A stretch of DNA of 36,872 nt from Streptomyces graminilatus (GCF_001418565.1 NZ_LIQQ01000050.1:1-36872); one strand, 5' to 3'; positions 1 through 8,209 are shown, numbered from the stretch's first letter. Notes: a model not told the origin generated them from the letters alone. Numbers and translations: made by a program.

Positions 1-504
1 CGTCGCGGCGTCGGCGGCGGCCGAGGCGACCGTGAGGACCGTGCCCTCCACCGGGTGGGCCACGGCCTGCCGGGCGGAGTCGGCGGCGTGCCGCAGGGCC
101 AGGCACAGACCGGGACCGTCGATGTGGGCACTCTCACCGTCCGCTTCGGCGGCCGGCCCCTGGGCGATGCCCCGCAGCAACTGCGCCAGGATCGTGCCGG
201 AGTTGCCGCGCGCCCCTATCAGCGCGCCGTGGGCCATCGCCCGGGTCACCTCGGCCAGGCTCGGCACCCCGCCGGTACCGGCAGGTCCCGCCCCCGTCCC
301 GGTCCCCCCGGCGAAGGCGGCCTCGACCTCGGCGCGCGCCGATTCCAGCGTCAGATACAGGTTGGTGCCGGTGTCACCGTCGGCGACCGGGTAGACATTT
401 ATCGCGTCGATCTCCTCGCGCGCCCGCCCGAGCGCGGCCAGCGCGAGTCCGCACCAGGTGCGGACCGCGAGAGCATCGAAGAATGTCTGCGGCACCTGCG
501 GCAC
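1..504 (-). CDS. DAK2-domain (FakA/DhaL-like) kinase protein, N-terminal part only
   Basis: The reading frame enters from the left edge and begins at GTG 504, so only the first 168 residues are visible. AAGGAGG lies 5 nt upstream of that GTG; a second in-frame GTG at 495 is less well placed. Residues about 32-44 read NVYPVADGDTGTN, the metal-binding signature of DAK2/DhaL ATP-binding domains, and GARGNSGTILAQLL follows, also typical of the family. Relatives phosphorylate dihydroxyacetone or, in FakA, fatty acids bound to a carrier. The substrate cannot be told from this fragment. In streptomycetes such a gene usually sits between rpmB and recG, which fits the divergent rpmB here. The family assignment is firm; the function is open. 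Confidence 0.85.
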   Translation of the reverse strand, partial: MPQVPQTFFDALAVRTWCGLALAALGRAREEIDAINVYPVADGDTGTNLYLTLESARAEVEAAFAGGTGTGAGPAGTGGVPSLAEVTRAMAHGALIGARGNSGTILAQLLRGIAQGPAAEADGESAHIDGPGLCLALRHAADSARQAVAHPVEGTVLTVASAAADAAT

Positions 505-605
505 CTGTGCCTCCTTGAGCTGCTGGACGTGGCACGCAGCGTAGACCCCGGGTGAATGCCGGGTGGCCCGGGGCCGGGAGTGAGGCCCTGATCAGCCATG
601 GTAGT

Positions 606-635
606 TTCGTTGCACTGGCGCAGTCGTTGTATGCT
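606..635 (+). promoter_or_regulatory. Possible rpmB promoter
   Basis: TATGCT (630-635) is a good -10-like hexamer. The -35 is weak: TTCGTT at 18 bp spacing, or TTGCAC (610-615) at a spacing too short for sigma-70. It lies about 150 nt upstream of rpmB in the divergent gap 505-781. The call rests on pattern only. Confidence 0.3.
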
Positions 636-725
636 GCTCCGGTTGCCCGATCGAGAAGACCGTCCCAGACGGTCGTCGTACATCGGGCCTTCTCCCCGGT
701 ACCGCCACTCAGATCCTCCGATCCT

Positions 726-745
726 GATCCCGGCGTGCCGGGATC
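726..745 (+). promoter_or_regulatory. Perfect hairpin in the rpmB leader
   Basis: GATCCCGG (726-733) and CCGGGATC (738-745) are perfect inverted arms around CGTG. The hairpin sits 36 nt upstream of the rpmB start, just before its Shine-Dalgarno. It could be an operator, an attenuator or a ribosomal-protein feedback site. No U-tract follows, so a simple terminator is unlikely. Confidence 0.5.
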
Positions 746-781
746 AACCCGTAAGAGCATCTGAAGTCTTTGGAGTGACCC

Positions 782-967
782 GTGGCTGCCAACTGCGACG
801 TCTGCGGCAAGGGGCCGGGCTTCGGCAACAGCATCTCCCACTCGCACCGCCGTACCCCCCGTCGCTGGAACCCGAACATCCAGCGCGTACGTACCGTGGT
901 CAGTGGGACGCCGAAGCGCGTGAACGCTTGCACCTCGTGCATCAAGGCCGGCAAGGTCTCGCGCTGA
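782..967 (+). CDS. rpmB: 50S ribosomal protein L28 (zinc-ribbon form)
   Basis: This 61-residue protein is a component of the large ribosomal subunit. The family is recognised from the N-terminal [12 protein letters not shown] and the Arg/Lys-rich body. It keeps both CxxC pairs (Cys5/Cys8 and Cys50/Cys53), so it is the zinc-binding C+ form. In Streptomyces, zinc-free L28 paralogues under Zur control are known elsewhere on the chromosome; this copy should be the zinc-replete, housekeeping one. GTG at 782 is the start, with GGAG at 772-775 spaced 6 nt. The gene is monocistronic, with a strong terminator 40 nt after the stop, and is divergent from the DAK2-like gene. Confidence 0.96.
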   Translation: MAANCDVCGKGPGFGNSISHSHRRTPRRWNPNIQRVRTVVSGTPKRVNACTSCIKAGKVSR

Positions 968-1007
968 CGCTCAGCTAGCGCGCGGCCACTGTTGGTTCGC
1001 TGCACAG

Positions 1008-1037
1008 AGCCGGTCCACCTCGGTGGACCGGCTTTTT
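1008..1037 (+). terminator. rpmB intrinsic terminator
   Basis: AGCCGGTCCACC (1008-1019) pairs perfectly with GGTGGACCGGCT (1022-1033). The tip folds as a CTCG tetraloop and a T5 run (1033-1037) follows. It lies between convergent rpmB and thiD. The T-run is on the rpmB side, so it mainly serves rpmB. Confidence 0.92.
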
Positions 1038-1072
1038 GCCGTGTCCGGATGCCTTGCACTCACAGAAGCCCG

Positions 1073-1864
1073 CTACTCGCGGAACCGCCACCCGTGATCC
1101 ACCGGCCCGATCCCGCCGCCCAGCGCGAACCCGGCCGCGATGGCCCCGGTGACGTACTCCTTCGCCGCCGCCACCGCCTCCGGTACCGACTGCCCCTTCG
1201 CCAGCCCCGACGCGACGGCCGACGCCAGTGTGCAGCCCGTGCCGTGCGTGTGCCGGTTGTCGTGGCGCGGGGCGCGCAGCCAGTGCTCCTCGGTTCCGTC
1301 CGTGAGCAGGTCGACGGCCTCGCCCGGCAGATGCCCGCCCTTGATCAGCGCCCACTTCGGCCCGTACGCCAGGACAGCCGCCGCGGCCTCGCGCAACTGT
1401 TCCTCCGACTCGACCCGTACGCCCGTGAGCTGGGCCACCTCGTCGAGGTTCGGGGTCGCCACGGTCGCCACCGGCAGCAGTCGCGTGCGTACGGAGTCCA
1501 GTGCGGACTCGGCGAGCAGCGGGTCCCCGTGCTTGGAGACGCCCACCGGGTCGACGACCACCGGCACGTCCGTCGCCGCGATCAACCCGGCGACCGCCTC
1601 GACCAGTTCGGCCGAGGCGAGCATCCCGGTCTTGATCGCCTGGACGCCGATGTCGTCGACGACGCTGCGGAACTGGGCCCGTACCGCCTCCACCGGCAGT
1701 TCCCAGGCGCCCTGTACGCCGAGTGAGTTCTGCGCCGTGACCGCCGTGAGCACGCTCATGCCGTGCACGCCGAGCGCCAGCATCGTCTTCAGGTCGGCCT
1801 GGATCCCGGCGCCGCCGCCGGAGTCGGAGCCCGCGACCGTCAGGACGCGCGGTAGCGCGCTCAC
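1073..1864 (-). CDS. thiD: Hydroxymethylpyrimidine / phosphomethylpyrimidine kinase
   Basis: A cytosolic thiamine-biosynthesis enzyme of 263 residues that phosphorylates HMP and then HMP-P to give HMP-PP. It is a ribokinase-fold (PfkB-related) protein. The N-terminal [14 protein letters not shown] (residues about 11-24) is the ThiD signature. Later KGGHL and [10 protein letters not shown] form the nucleotide-binding and anion-hole/catalytic region. The start is GTG 1864, whose GTGA overlaps the thiL stop codon TGA, so translation is coupled. The same frame stays open upstream through thiL, but those residues do not resemble any protein. It is the second gene of thiL-thiD. No TPP riboswitch is visible nearby. 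Confidence 0.95.
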   Translation of the reverse strand: MSALPRVLTVAGSDSGGGAGIQADLKTMLALGVHGMSVLTAVTAQNSLGVQGAWELPVEAVRAQFRSVVDDIGVQAIKTGMLASAELVEAVAGLIAATDVPVVVDPVGVSKHGDPLLAESALDSVRTRLLPVATVATPNLDEVAQLTGVRVESEEQLREAAAAVLAYGPKWALIKGGHLPGEAVDLLTDGTEEHWLRAPRHDNRHTHGTGCTLASAVASGLAKGQSVPEAVAAAKEYVTGAIAAGFALGGGIGPVDHGWRFRE

Positions 1865-2826
1865 GACTCGACGTCCGCGAAGTGGTCCCAGCCGCCCTTG
1901 CTGGTCCACGGCGCTCCGTCGACCGTCACCTGGGGCAGCGCGGAGGGGTTGAGGACCTCGCCGATCACCTTCCAGCGGGCGGGCAGCTTCACGTCGGGCG
2001 GGAAGGTCGCCACGATCGCGTGGTCCTCGCCGCCGGTGAGCACCCACTGCATGGCGTCGACGCCGACGGCCTGCCCGATGTCGTTCATCTGGGAGGGGAT
2101 GTCGATCGCGCCGGACCGGATGTCGATCCGGACCTTGCTGGCCTCCGCGATGTGCCCGAGGTCGGCGATCAGTCCGTCGCTCACGTCGCACATGGCGGTC
2201 GCGCCGAGGCCGGCCGCCGCCGGACCCGCGTGGTAGGGCGGCTCGGGGCGGCGGTGGGCCTCCACGAAGGCGCGCGGTGAGCGGAAGCCGCGCGCGAGGA
2301 CCGCGTGCCCGGCCGCCGACCAGCCCAGCCAGCCCGTCACGGCGACGACGTCACCGGGCCGGGCGCCGCTGCGGACGACCGGCTCGTGGTTGCGCAGATC
2401 GCCGAGCGCGGTGATGGAGACCATGATCGTGTCCCCTCGTACGACGTCACCGCCGACCACTGCGGCGCCCGCGACCTGGCACTCGTCACGCAGACCGTCC
2501 ATCAGTTCGACGGGCCAGGTGACCGGCAGTTCGGCGGGCACGACCAGGCCGAGGAGCAGCGCGGTCGGTACGGCGCCCATGGCCGCGATGTCCGCGAGGT
2601 TCTGGGCGGCGGCCTTGCGGCCCACGTCGTACGCGGTGGACCAGTCGCGGCGGAAGTGCCGCCCCTCCAGGAGGATGTCGGTGCTCGCCACGACCCTGCG
2701 GTCGGGCGCGGCGACCACGGCGGCGTCGTCGCCGGGGCCGACCCGGACCGCCGGGGTGGTGGTGAGCCGGGAGGTGAGCTCCCTGATGAGCCCGAACTCC
2801 CCCAGTTCGCCCACAGTGCCCTTCAT
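1861..2826 (-). CDS. thiL: Thiamine-monophosphate kinase
   Basis: ThiL uses ATP to convert thiamine monophosphate to thiamine pyrophosphate, the last step of the pathway. The 321 residues match the family length. The N-terminal GPGDDAAVV (Asp33/Asp34) binds magnesium and [14 protein letters not shown] and [17 protein letters not shown] are further ThiL/PurM-superfamily motifs. ATG 2826 is chosen because AAGGGGA lies just upstream and the family begins at this point; the frame stays open further upstream. Its stop overlaps the thiD start by 4 nt. The 217-nt gap to the divergent Lrp-type gene must hold both promoters. Confidence 0.95.
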   Translation of the reverse strand: MKGTVGELGEFGLIRELTSRLTTTPAVRVGPGDDAAVVAAPDRRVVASTDILLEGRHFRRDWSTAYDVGRKAAAQNLADIAAMGAVPTALLLGLVVPAELPVTWPVELMDGLRDECQVAGAAVVGGDVVRGDTIMVSITALGDLRNHEPVVRSGARPGDVVAVTGWLGWSAAGHAVLARGFRSPRAFVEAHRRPEPPYHAGPAAAGLGATAMCDVSDGLIADLGHIAEASKVRIDIRSGAIDIPSQMNDIGQAVGVDAMQWVLTGGEDHAIVATFPPDVKLPARWKVIGEVLNPSALPQVTVDGAPWTSKGGWDHFADVES

Positions 2827-3043
2827 AGTCGTACGTCCCCTTCTGGTGCTGTCCCCGTTGCTGTCCCTGCCCGGTCGCGAGGCCCCGTGGACCTCTGTAC
2901 GGTCGAGGTGACCGTCAACCTGTGCCGCGTGCGCGCCCCCGCACGGGTTCCCGGCCGCCGCAGGTCTCCCCGTGGCGCGCGGCGACGCGATACCGTGGCG
3001 TTCCTTTTCCCCACATGATCCTCGTGGCCGCCCTGGAGGTTCC

Positions 3044-3277
3044 GTGGTACAGGCGTACATCCTGATCCAGACCGAGGTCGGCAAGGCGTCGACCGTCGCC
3101 GAGACGATCGGCAAGATCCCGGGGGTGACCCAGGCCGAGGACGTGACAGGACCGTACGACGTGATTGTGCGCGCCCAGGCCGACACCGTGGACGACCTCG
3201 GCCGCCTGGTGGTCGCGAAGGTCCAGCAAGTGGACGGCATCACCCGCACTCTGACCTGCCCGGTGGTGCACCTGTAG
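3044..3277 (+). CDS. Small Lrp/AsnC ligand-binding (RAM) domain protein
   Basis: This 77-residue protein consists only of the Lrp/AsnC effector-binding (RAM) domain: QAYILIQTEVGK, then GPYDVIVRAQADTVDDLGRLVV. It has no N-terminal helix-turn-helix. Stand-alone RAM proteins form oligomers that bind amino acids and do not bind DNA themselves. GTG 3044 has GGAGG at 3035-3039. The frame extends upstream to ATG, but the sequence before the GTG is unlike the family. It is followed after 20 nt by the lipoprotein gene. The ligand is unknown. Confidence 0.88.
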   Translation: MVQAYILIQTEVGKASTVAETIGKIPGVTQAEDVTGPYDVIVRAQADTVDDLGRLVVAKVQQVDGITRTLTCPVVHL

Positions 3278-3297
3278 CCCCCGTCTACCCTGTGCCG

Positions 3298-3798
3298 GTG
3301 AACTTCTTCCGCCACCGGCCGCTAGCTCTGCCCGCGCTCGCCCTGTTGATCATCGCCACGGGCTGCTCCTCAGCAGACGACAGCGCCTCGGTCACGGTTC
3401 CCGAGCCGGACGGGACGGCCATGAAGCTGTGCCGGAACCTGCACAAGGCGCTGCCGGCGAAGGTGGACGGCCTGGGCCGCGACGACCCCGGGCCCCGGTC
3501 CGCGCTGACCGCGGGCTGGGGCAGCCCGGCGATCATACTGCGCTGCGGTGTCGAACGGCCGCCCAAGATGACCGACCCCAAGGTTGCCCTGGGGTCCGAT
3601 CCGAAGGCGGTCGGTGGTGAGGTGAACGGGGTCGGCTGGCTGATGGAGCGGGAGGACGGCGGGTCCTCCCGGTTCACCACGTCGTCGCGGCTCGCCTATG
3701 TCGAGGTGACGGTCCCTTCGGGTCGGGACACCTCGGGGGTGCTTGTCGATCTGGCTGCCGCCATCAAGAAGACGGTGCCTGAGGGGCTTGCCAACTAA
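3298..3798 (+). CDS. DUF3515 family lipoprotein
   Basis: A probable exported lipoprotein of about 166 residues and unknown function, resembling DUF3515. The N-terminus has basic residues, a hydrophobic stretch (LALPALALLII) and the lipobox ATGC, so the mature protein would begin at that cysteine and be acylated. Two GTG codons (3292 and 3298) could start it and neither has a Shine-Dalgarno. TACCCT (3286-3291) ends exactly 6 nt before GTG 3298, the geometry of a leaderless transcript, so I prefer 3298; 3292 would give 168 residues. It is convergent with ddlA. Confidence 0.8.
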   Translation: MNFFRHRPLALPALALLIIATGCSSADDSASVTVPEPDGTAMKLCRNLHKALPAKVDGLGRDDPGPRSALTAGWGSPAIILRCGVERPPKMTDPKVALGSDPKAVGGEVNGVGWLMEREDGGSSRFTTSSRLAYVEVTVPSGRDTSGVLVDLAAAIKKTVPEGLAN

Positions 3799-3819
3799 GC
3801 GCCGTGGTGGGACCTGTTG

Positions 3820-3900
3820 CGTTGTCGGGTGCGGGTCCGTCGTGGCTGGTCGCGCCCACGCGGCGGAGCCGCAGATCGGATACAGCCCCGCGCCCCTGAA
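3820..3900 (+). repeat. Dispersed intergenic repeat, copy A (variant)
   Basis: Between the lipoprotein gene and ddlA lies a sequence sharing GTGGCTGGTCGCGC and CCCCGCGCCCCT with copies at 12600-12650 (reverse orientation) and 31888-31990. The core between these blocks is replaced here by a GCGGCGGAGCCGC-like palindromic insert. It is non-coding. Confidence 0.7.
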
Positions 3901-3948
3901 GCCTCGCCTCAGCCCCGTTGTCCCCGCGCCCACGCCCCTTGAAAAGCC

Positions 3949-5106
3949 TTACCTCAGGCCCGTCGACCTGCGCAGCGCCGCCTGCACCAAGCGGTCCACC
4001 AGTTCCTGGTAGTCCACTCCCGTCTCCTGCCACATCCTCGGGTACATGGAGATCGGGGTGAAGCCGGGCATCGTGTTGATCTCGTTGATGACGAACTCGC
4101 CGTCCTCGGTGAGGAAGAAGTCCGCGCGGACCAGGCCCTCGCAGGACGCCGCGTCGAAGGCCTCGACGGCGAGGCGGCGGACCTCCGCCGTCTGCTCGTC
4201 GGTGAGCGGGGCGGGCACGATGCCGTCGGCCGAGTCGATGTACTTGGCCTCGAAGTCGTAGAAGGCGTGCGCCTGTACGGGCGGGATCTCGGCGGGTACG
4301 GAGGCACGCGGGCCGTCCTCGAACTCCAGCACCCCGCACTCGATCTCGCGCCCGCGCAGCGCGGCCTCCACGATGATCTTCGGGTCGTGCCGCTGGGCCT
4401 CGGCGATCGCCTCGTCGAGGCCGCCCAGGTCGTCGACCTTGGTGATGCCGAACGACGATCCCGCGCGCGCGGGCTTCACGAACAGCGGCCAGCCGTGCTC
4501 ACCGGCGAAGTCGATGATCTTCCTGCGGGCGCCCGGCTCGTCGCGCTCCCACTCACGCGGCCGGATCACCACGTACGGGCCCACCTTGAGGCCGAACGAG
4601 GTGAACACCCGCTTCATGTACTCCTTGTCCTGGCCGACGGCCGAGGCGAGCACGCCGGCGCCGACGTACGGGACACCGGAGAGCTCCAGCAGACCCTGGA
4701 GGGTGCCGTCCTCGCCGTACGGGCCGTGCAGGACGGGGAAGACGACGTCCACCTCGCCGAGGGCCTTGGGCACCGATCCCGGTTCGCTGTAGACGACTTC
4801 GCGGTTGGCGGGGTCGACGGAGAGCACCACGCCGCCCTCGGCCGACTCGGCGAGCTGGTCGACGTTGGGCGCCGTGCGGTCGACGATCGCCATGCGGTCC
4901 GGTTCGTCCGCGGTGAGCGCCCAGCGGCCGTCCTGGGTGATGCCGATCGGCAGGACGTCGTACTTCGTCCGGTCGATGGCACGCAGCACGGCGCCGGCGG
5001 TGACCACGGAGATCCCGTGTTCGGAACTGCGACCGCCGAAGACGACCGCCACGCGCGGCTTACGGGACGGCTGCTCGGGGTTCTGGGGGAGGTTCTCGGT
5101 GCTCAT
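3949..5106 (-). CDS. ddlA: D-alanine--D-alanine ligase
   Basis: An ATP-grasp enzyme of 385 residues that makes the D-Ala-D-Ala dipeptide for peptidoglycan; cytosolic. Motifs in order: VVFGGRSSEHGISVV (residues about 21-35), HGPYGEDGTLQGLLEL, KPARAGSSFGITKV (ATP-binding Lys), EAKYIDSADG and EINTMPGFTPISMYP (metal ligands). The Tyr of EAKY corresponds to Tyr216 of E. coli DdlB, which marks D-Ala:D-Ala rather than VanA-type D-Ala:D-Lac ligases. ATG 5106 has no Shine-Dalgarno. A promoter-like pair lies just upstream, so expression may be partly independent of gpsA, which ends 59 nt before. The longer open frame through gpsA is a shadow. Confidence 0.95.
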   Translation of the reverse strand: MSTENLPQNPEQPSRKPRVAVVFGGRSSEHGISVVTAGAVLRAIDRTKYDVLPIGITQDGRWALTADEPDRMAIVDRTAPNVDQLAESAEGGVVLSVDPANREVVYSEPGSVPKALGEVDVVFPVLHGPYGEDGTLQGLLELSGVPYVGAGVLASAVGQDKEYMKRVFTSFGLKVGPYVVIRPREWERDEPGARRKIIDFAGEHGWPLFVKPARAGSSFGITKVDDLGGLDEAIAEAQRHDPKIIVEAALRGREIECGVLEFEDGPRASVPAEIPPVQAHAFYDFEAKYIDSADGIVPAPLTDEQTAEVRRLAVEAFDAASCEGLVRADFFLTEDGEFVINEINTMPGFTPISMYPRMWQETGVDYQELVDRLVQAALRRSTGLR

Positions 5107-5115
5107 ATCGCGTTG

Positions 5116-5145
5116 AGAGTACCCGGAGGCAGGGCCCCGAGTCAG
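5116..5145 (-). promoter_or_regulatory. Putative ddlA promoter, near-leaderless
   Basis: On the minus strand CTGACT (5145-5140) and TACTCT (5121-5116) are separated by 18 bp. The -10 ends 9 nt before the ddlA ATG, so the transcript would have only a few untranslated bases. This fits the missing Shine-Dalgarno. Confidence 0.55.
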
Positions 5146-5165
5146 CGCCCGCAGCCGCCTGTTGC

Positions 5166-6176
5166 TCAGCGTCGTTCCGCCTTGGCGCTGCGCGACATCA
5201 GTTCCTTGAGGGCCACGACGGGCGGCTTGCCCTCGTGCACGATGCCGACGACCGTCTCCGTGATCGGCATGTCGACGCCGTGCCTGCGGGCCAGATCCAG
5301 CACGCTCTCGCAGGACTTGACGCCCTCGGCGGTCTGCTTGGTGACCGCGATGGTCTCCTGGAGGGTCATGCCCTTGCCGAGGTTGGTGCCGAAGGTGTGG
5401 TTGCGGGAGAGGGGCGAGGAGCAGGTCGCCACCAGGTCGCCCAGGCCCGCGAGTCCGGCGAAGGTGAGCGGGTCGGCGCCCATCGCGAGGCCGAGGCGGG
5501 TGGTCTCGGCGAGGCCGCGCGTGATGAGCGAGCCCTTCGCGTTGTCGCCGAGGCCCATGCCGTCGGCGATACCGACGGCCAGCCCGATCACGTTCTTCAC
5601 GGCGCCGCCCAGTTCGCAGCCGACGACGTCGGTGTTGGTGTACGGGCGGAAGTACGGGGTGTGGCAGACGGCCTGGAGACGCTGGGCCACGGCGTCGTCC
5701 GTGCAGGCGACCACGGCGGCAGCCGGCATCCGGGCGGCGATCTCCCGGGCGAGGTTGGGGCCCGTGACGACCGCGATACGGTCCTGGCCCACCTTGGCGA
5801 CGTCGTCGATGACCTCGCTCATCCGCATCGCGGAGCCGAGTTCGACGCCCTTCATGAGGGAGACGAGGACCGTGTCCGGGGCGAGCAGGGGCGTCCACTC
5901 GGCGAGATTCCCGCGCAGGGTCTGCGAGGGGATGCTGAGTATCGTGAAGTCGGCCCCGCGGGCGGCCTCGGCCGGGTCCGTGGTGGCGCGGAGGTTCTCC
6001 GGGAGTTCGACGCCCGGGAAGTAGTCCGGGTTCGTACGCGTGGAGTTGATCGCCCCGGCGAGTTCGGGGCGCCGCGCCCACAGGGTCACCTCGCAGCCGG
6101 CGTCGGCGAGCACCATGCCGAAGGCGGTCCCCCATGATCCCGCTGCGAACACCGCCGCCTTGACCGGCTCACTCAC
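5166..6176 (-). CDS. gpsA: Glycerol-3-phosphate dehydrogenase [NAD(P)+]
   Basis: GpsA reduces dihydroxyacetone phosphate to sn-glycerol-3-phosphate, the backbone for phospholipids. The 336 residues fit the family. After the N-terminal Rossmann segment come SLMKGVE, TGPNLAREI, LGGAVKNVIGLAVGIADGMGLGDNAK (catalytic Lys region) and GLGDLVATC. One oddity: the nucleotide-binding glycine motif reads AAGSWG at residues 11-16, so the first Gly of GxGxxG is Ala11. The start GTG 6176 overlaps the plsC stop (GTGA), indicating coupled translation. Its product feeds the acyltransferase encoded just upstream. Confidence 0.95.
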   Translation of the reverse strand: MSEPVKAAVFAAGSWGTAFGMVLADAGCEVTLWARRPELAGAINSTRTNPDYFPGVELPENLRATTDPAEAARGADFTILSIPSQTLRGNLAEWTPLLAPDTVLVSLMKGVELGSAMRMSEVIDDVAKVGQDRIAVVTGPNLAREIAARMPAAAVVACTDDAVAQRLQAVCHTPYFRPYTNTDVVGCELGGAVKNVIGLAVGIADGMGLGDNAKGSLITRGLAETTRLGLAMGADPLTFAGLAGLGDLVATCSSPLSRNHTFGTNLGKGMTLQETIAVTKQTAEGVKSCESVLDLARRHGVDMPITETVVGIVHEGKPPVVALKELMSRSAKAERR

Positions 6177-7096
6177 TTGCCCTGCCCCTCTTCCTGAACT
6201 TCCCGTGTTTCCCGGACTTCGCGTGCTTCCGCTGCTTCTCGCACCGCTACCGCTTCTTGTACCGCTTCCTGTGCCGCCGATTGCGCCTGCCGTACCTCAC
6301 GGGCTGTCTCGGCGGCTTTGGCCGCGCGTGCCTCCAGTGCGTCGCGCGCCTCTTCCTCGGCGGTGCGGCGGCGCTGCTCGATCCGCTCCTGGCGCGGGTC
6401 GTACGGCGTCGCGGGCGCCTTCTCGCCGCGGATCTCCTCAAGCTGGCGGGTGACGGCGGCCATGATGACCTCCGTCGCCTCCTTCAGGAGGTCGGGGCTC
6501 ATCTCCTTGCCGTAGAACCGCGTCAGGTCCACGGGCGGGCCCGCGAGGACGTGGTGGGTCTTGCGCGGAAGGACGTTGAGCTTCCCGGCGTACGGCGGGA
6601 GCAGTTCGTTCGCGCCCCACTGGGCCACCGGGATCACCGGGCACCTGGTCTGAAGGGCGACCCGCGCGGCGCCGGTCTTGCCGGTCATGGGCCACTGGTC
6701 CGGGTCGCGGGTGATGGTGCCCTCGGGATAGAAGACGACGCATTCGCCGCGCTCCACGGCGTCGATCGCGGCACGGAAGGCGCTCAGCGCGTCGGTGGTC
6801 TCGCGGTAGACGGGGATCTGTCCGGTGCCCCGCATCATGGTGCCGACGAATCCCTTCTTGAAAAGCCCGCTCTTCGCCAGAAAACGCGGAACACGGCCGC
6901 TGTTGTACTGGTAGTGCGCGTACGCGAAGGGATCCGCGTGCGAATTGTGGTTCACCGCGGTGATAAATCCACCCGCCGCCGGAATGTTCTCCATTCCGCG
7001 CCAGTCCCGGTTGATCAGAACCACTAGCGGCGGTTTGCAGATGACCGCTGCGAGGCGGTACCAGAAGCCGATTCTGCGGCGGGGCACGCGGGACAC
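6173..7096 (-). CDS. plsC: 1-acyl-sn-glycerol-3-phosphate acyltransferase, PlsC family
   Basis: A probable membrane-associated acyltransferase of phospholipid synthesis. The catalytic H-x4-D is in NHNSHADPF. FYPEGT is the glycerol-phosphate-binding motif, and GTGQIPVYRE and PVIPVAQWG are further family blocks. An N-terminal hydrophobic stretch could anchor it. After residue about 235 comes an unusual 70-residue tail built almost entirely of Ala, Glu, Arg and Gln, predicted helical or coiled coil and not part of the catalytic fold. The start is GTG 7096 or GTG 7087; a GAGGAAG Shine-Dalgarno lies 5' of both. It is the first gene of plsC-gpsA-ddlA. Confidence 0.9.
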   Translation of the reverse strand: MSRVPRRRIGFWYRLAAVICKPPLVVLINRDWRGMENIPAAGGFITAVNHNSHADPFAYAHYQYNSGRVPRFLAKSGLFKKGFVGTMMRGTGQIPVYRETTDALSAFRAAIDAVERGECVVFYPEGTITRDPDQWPMTGKTGAARVALQTRCPVIPVAQWGANELLPPYAGKLNVLPRKTHHVLAGPPVDLTRFYGKEMSPDLLKEATEVIMAAVTRQLEEIRGEKAPATPYDPRQERIEQRRRTAEEEARDALEARAAKAAETAREVRQAQSAAQEAVQEAVAVREAAEAREVRETREVQEEGQGK

Positions 7097-7303
7097 CTTC
7101 CTCTAAGGCCAGGACCAGGACCTCGGCCGGTGGGACCCGGAGGCCGCACAAGTGTCGCCCCGGGCTTCCGGTCTGTCGAGAACACCGTACGCCCCGGCAC
7201 CGACACCGCCTGATGGGCTTTGATGACAGCCAGGTGACAATGGTCGCGGCCTGAAGAGTGCCGCAAGTGCGGCCGGGGTGAACGAGGGAGGAACGGAACA
7301 CTC

Positions 7304-7942
7304 GTGCGGTGGTCAGTGGTCATACCCGTCAAACCTCTGGACCGGGCCAAGAGCAGGCTCGCGGACACCGCCCACGACGGCCTCCGCCCCGGTCTCGCCC
7401 TGGCCTTCGCCCAGGACACGGTGGCGGCGGTGCTCGCCTGCCCGGCCGTCCGCGATGTGGCGGTCGTCACGGACGACGCCCTGGCCGCCCGTGAGCTGGC
7501 GGCCCTGGGGGCCGCGATCGTCTCCGACGAGCCTCTGGGCGGCCTGAACGCCGCTCTGGCGCACGGAGCGGCTGCCGTACGGCGTCGACTGCCCGACGGT
7601 CCTGTGGCGGCCCTGAACGCCGATCTGCCGGCGTTGCGCCCGCTGGAGCTGGCCCGTGTCCTGGATGCCGCCGCCGGATTCCCGCGCGCTTTCCTCGCGG
7701 ACGCGGCCGCTGTCGGCACCACGCTGCTGACCGCCCGCCCCGGTCAGGAATTGCTTCCGCAATTCGGCCCGCATTCCCGGATCCGCCACCAGGAGTCCGG
7801 CGCCGTGGAACTCGGACTCACCTCGGTGAATTCCGTACGCCAGGACGTGGACACCGGCGACGATCTGCGGGCGGCGCTCGCGCTTGGCGTGGGGACCCGG
7901 ACGGCGACCGCCGTCGAGGGGCTGCTGATCGCGGGCCAGTAG
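7304..7942 (+). CDS. cofC: Phospholactate / phosphoenolpyruvate guanylyltransferase (coenzyme F420)
   Basis: A 212-residue nucleotidyltransferase of the CofC/FbiD family, which activates 2-phospho-L-lactate or phosphoenolpyruvate with GTP in coenzyme F420 biosynthesis. The N-terminal WSVVIPVKPLDRAKSRL is the NTP-binding signature. ALNADLPAL carries the metal-binding Asp, and DVDTGDDLRAAL is the usual C-terminal motif. GTG 7304 is the start; GGGAGG lies 12 nt upstream, a long spacing. In actinobacteria the activated substrate is probably PEP (FbiD activity). Other F420 genes are not in the window. The next gene follows after 9 nt. Confidence 0.9.
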   Translation: MRWSVVIPVKPLDRAKSRLADTAHDGLRPGLALAFAQDTVAAVLACPAVRDVAVVTDDALAARELAALGAAIVSDEPLGGLNAALAHGAAAVRRRLPDGPVAALNADLPALRPLELARVLDAAAGFPRAFLADAAAVGTTLLTARPGQELLPQFGPHSRIRHQESGAVELGLTSVNSVRQDVDTGDDLRAALALGVGTRTATAVEGLLIAGQ

Positions 7943-7951
7943 GCTGCCGCC

Positions 7952-8164
7952 ATGCAGGCGACCGCGTACACGTACGACCCCGGGACACGCAGCGGCAGTG
8001 TGCTGCTCGACGACGGAACCCCCGTCCCCTTCGACGCACCGGCGTTCGACGCGGGCGGCCTGAGGCTGCTGCGGCCGGGGCAGCGGGTGCGCATCGAGGT
8101 CGAGGGGGCGGGGAGCACCGTGGACATCCCCCGGATCACGCTCATCACCCTGCAGACCTTCTGA
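7952..8164 (+). CDS. Small OB-fold / cold-shock-like protein
   Basis: A 70-residue protein. GSVLLDDGTPVPFDAPAF and LRLLRPGQRVRIEV look like the first and last strands of a cold-shock-type beta barrel, but the aromatic RNP motifs of true Csp proteins are absent. The function is unknown. ATG 7952 lacks a Shine-Dalgarno. TAGGCT (7940-7945, overlapping the cofC stop) ends exactly 6 nt upstream, suggesting a leaderless transcript in addition to read-through from cofC. It is convergent with hupS. Confidence 0.75.
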   Translation: MQATAYTYDPGTRSGSVLLDDGTPVPFDAPAFDAGGLRLLRPGQRVRIEVEGAGSTVDIPRITLITLQTF

Positions 8165-8209
8165 GCACGCTTCTTCCAGGCGCCCCACGAACGGGGCCGG
8201 ACACGCCGC

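Noticed and set aside
1073..2191. 372-residue frame extending thiD upstream through thiL
   Set aside because: The first about 109 residues are Arg-rich shadow sequence antisense-like in composition; ThiD homology starts at GTG 1864.
2827..3043. Possible TPP riboswitch upstream of thiL
   Set aside because: No THI-box-like conserved elements (CUGAGA, ACCUGAUCUGG-type) are seen in the gap on the thiL strand.
3949..6135. 728-residue frame fusing a gpsA-shadow to ddlA
   Set aside because: The N-terminal half is an out-of-frame reading of gpsA on the same strand; the D-Ala ligase begins at ATG 5106.
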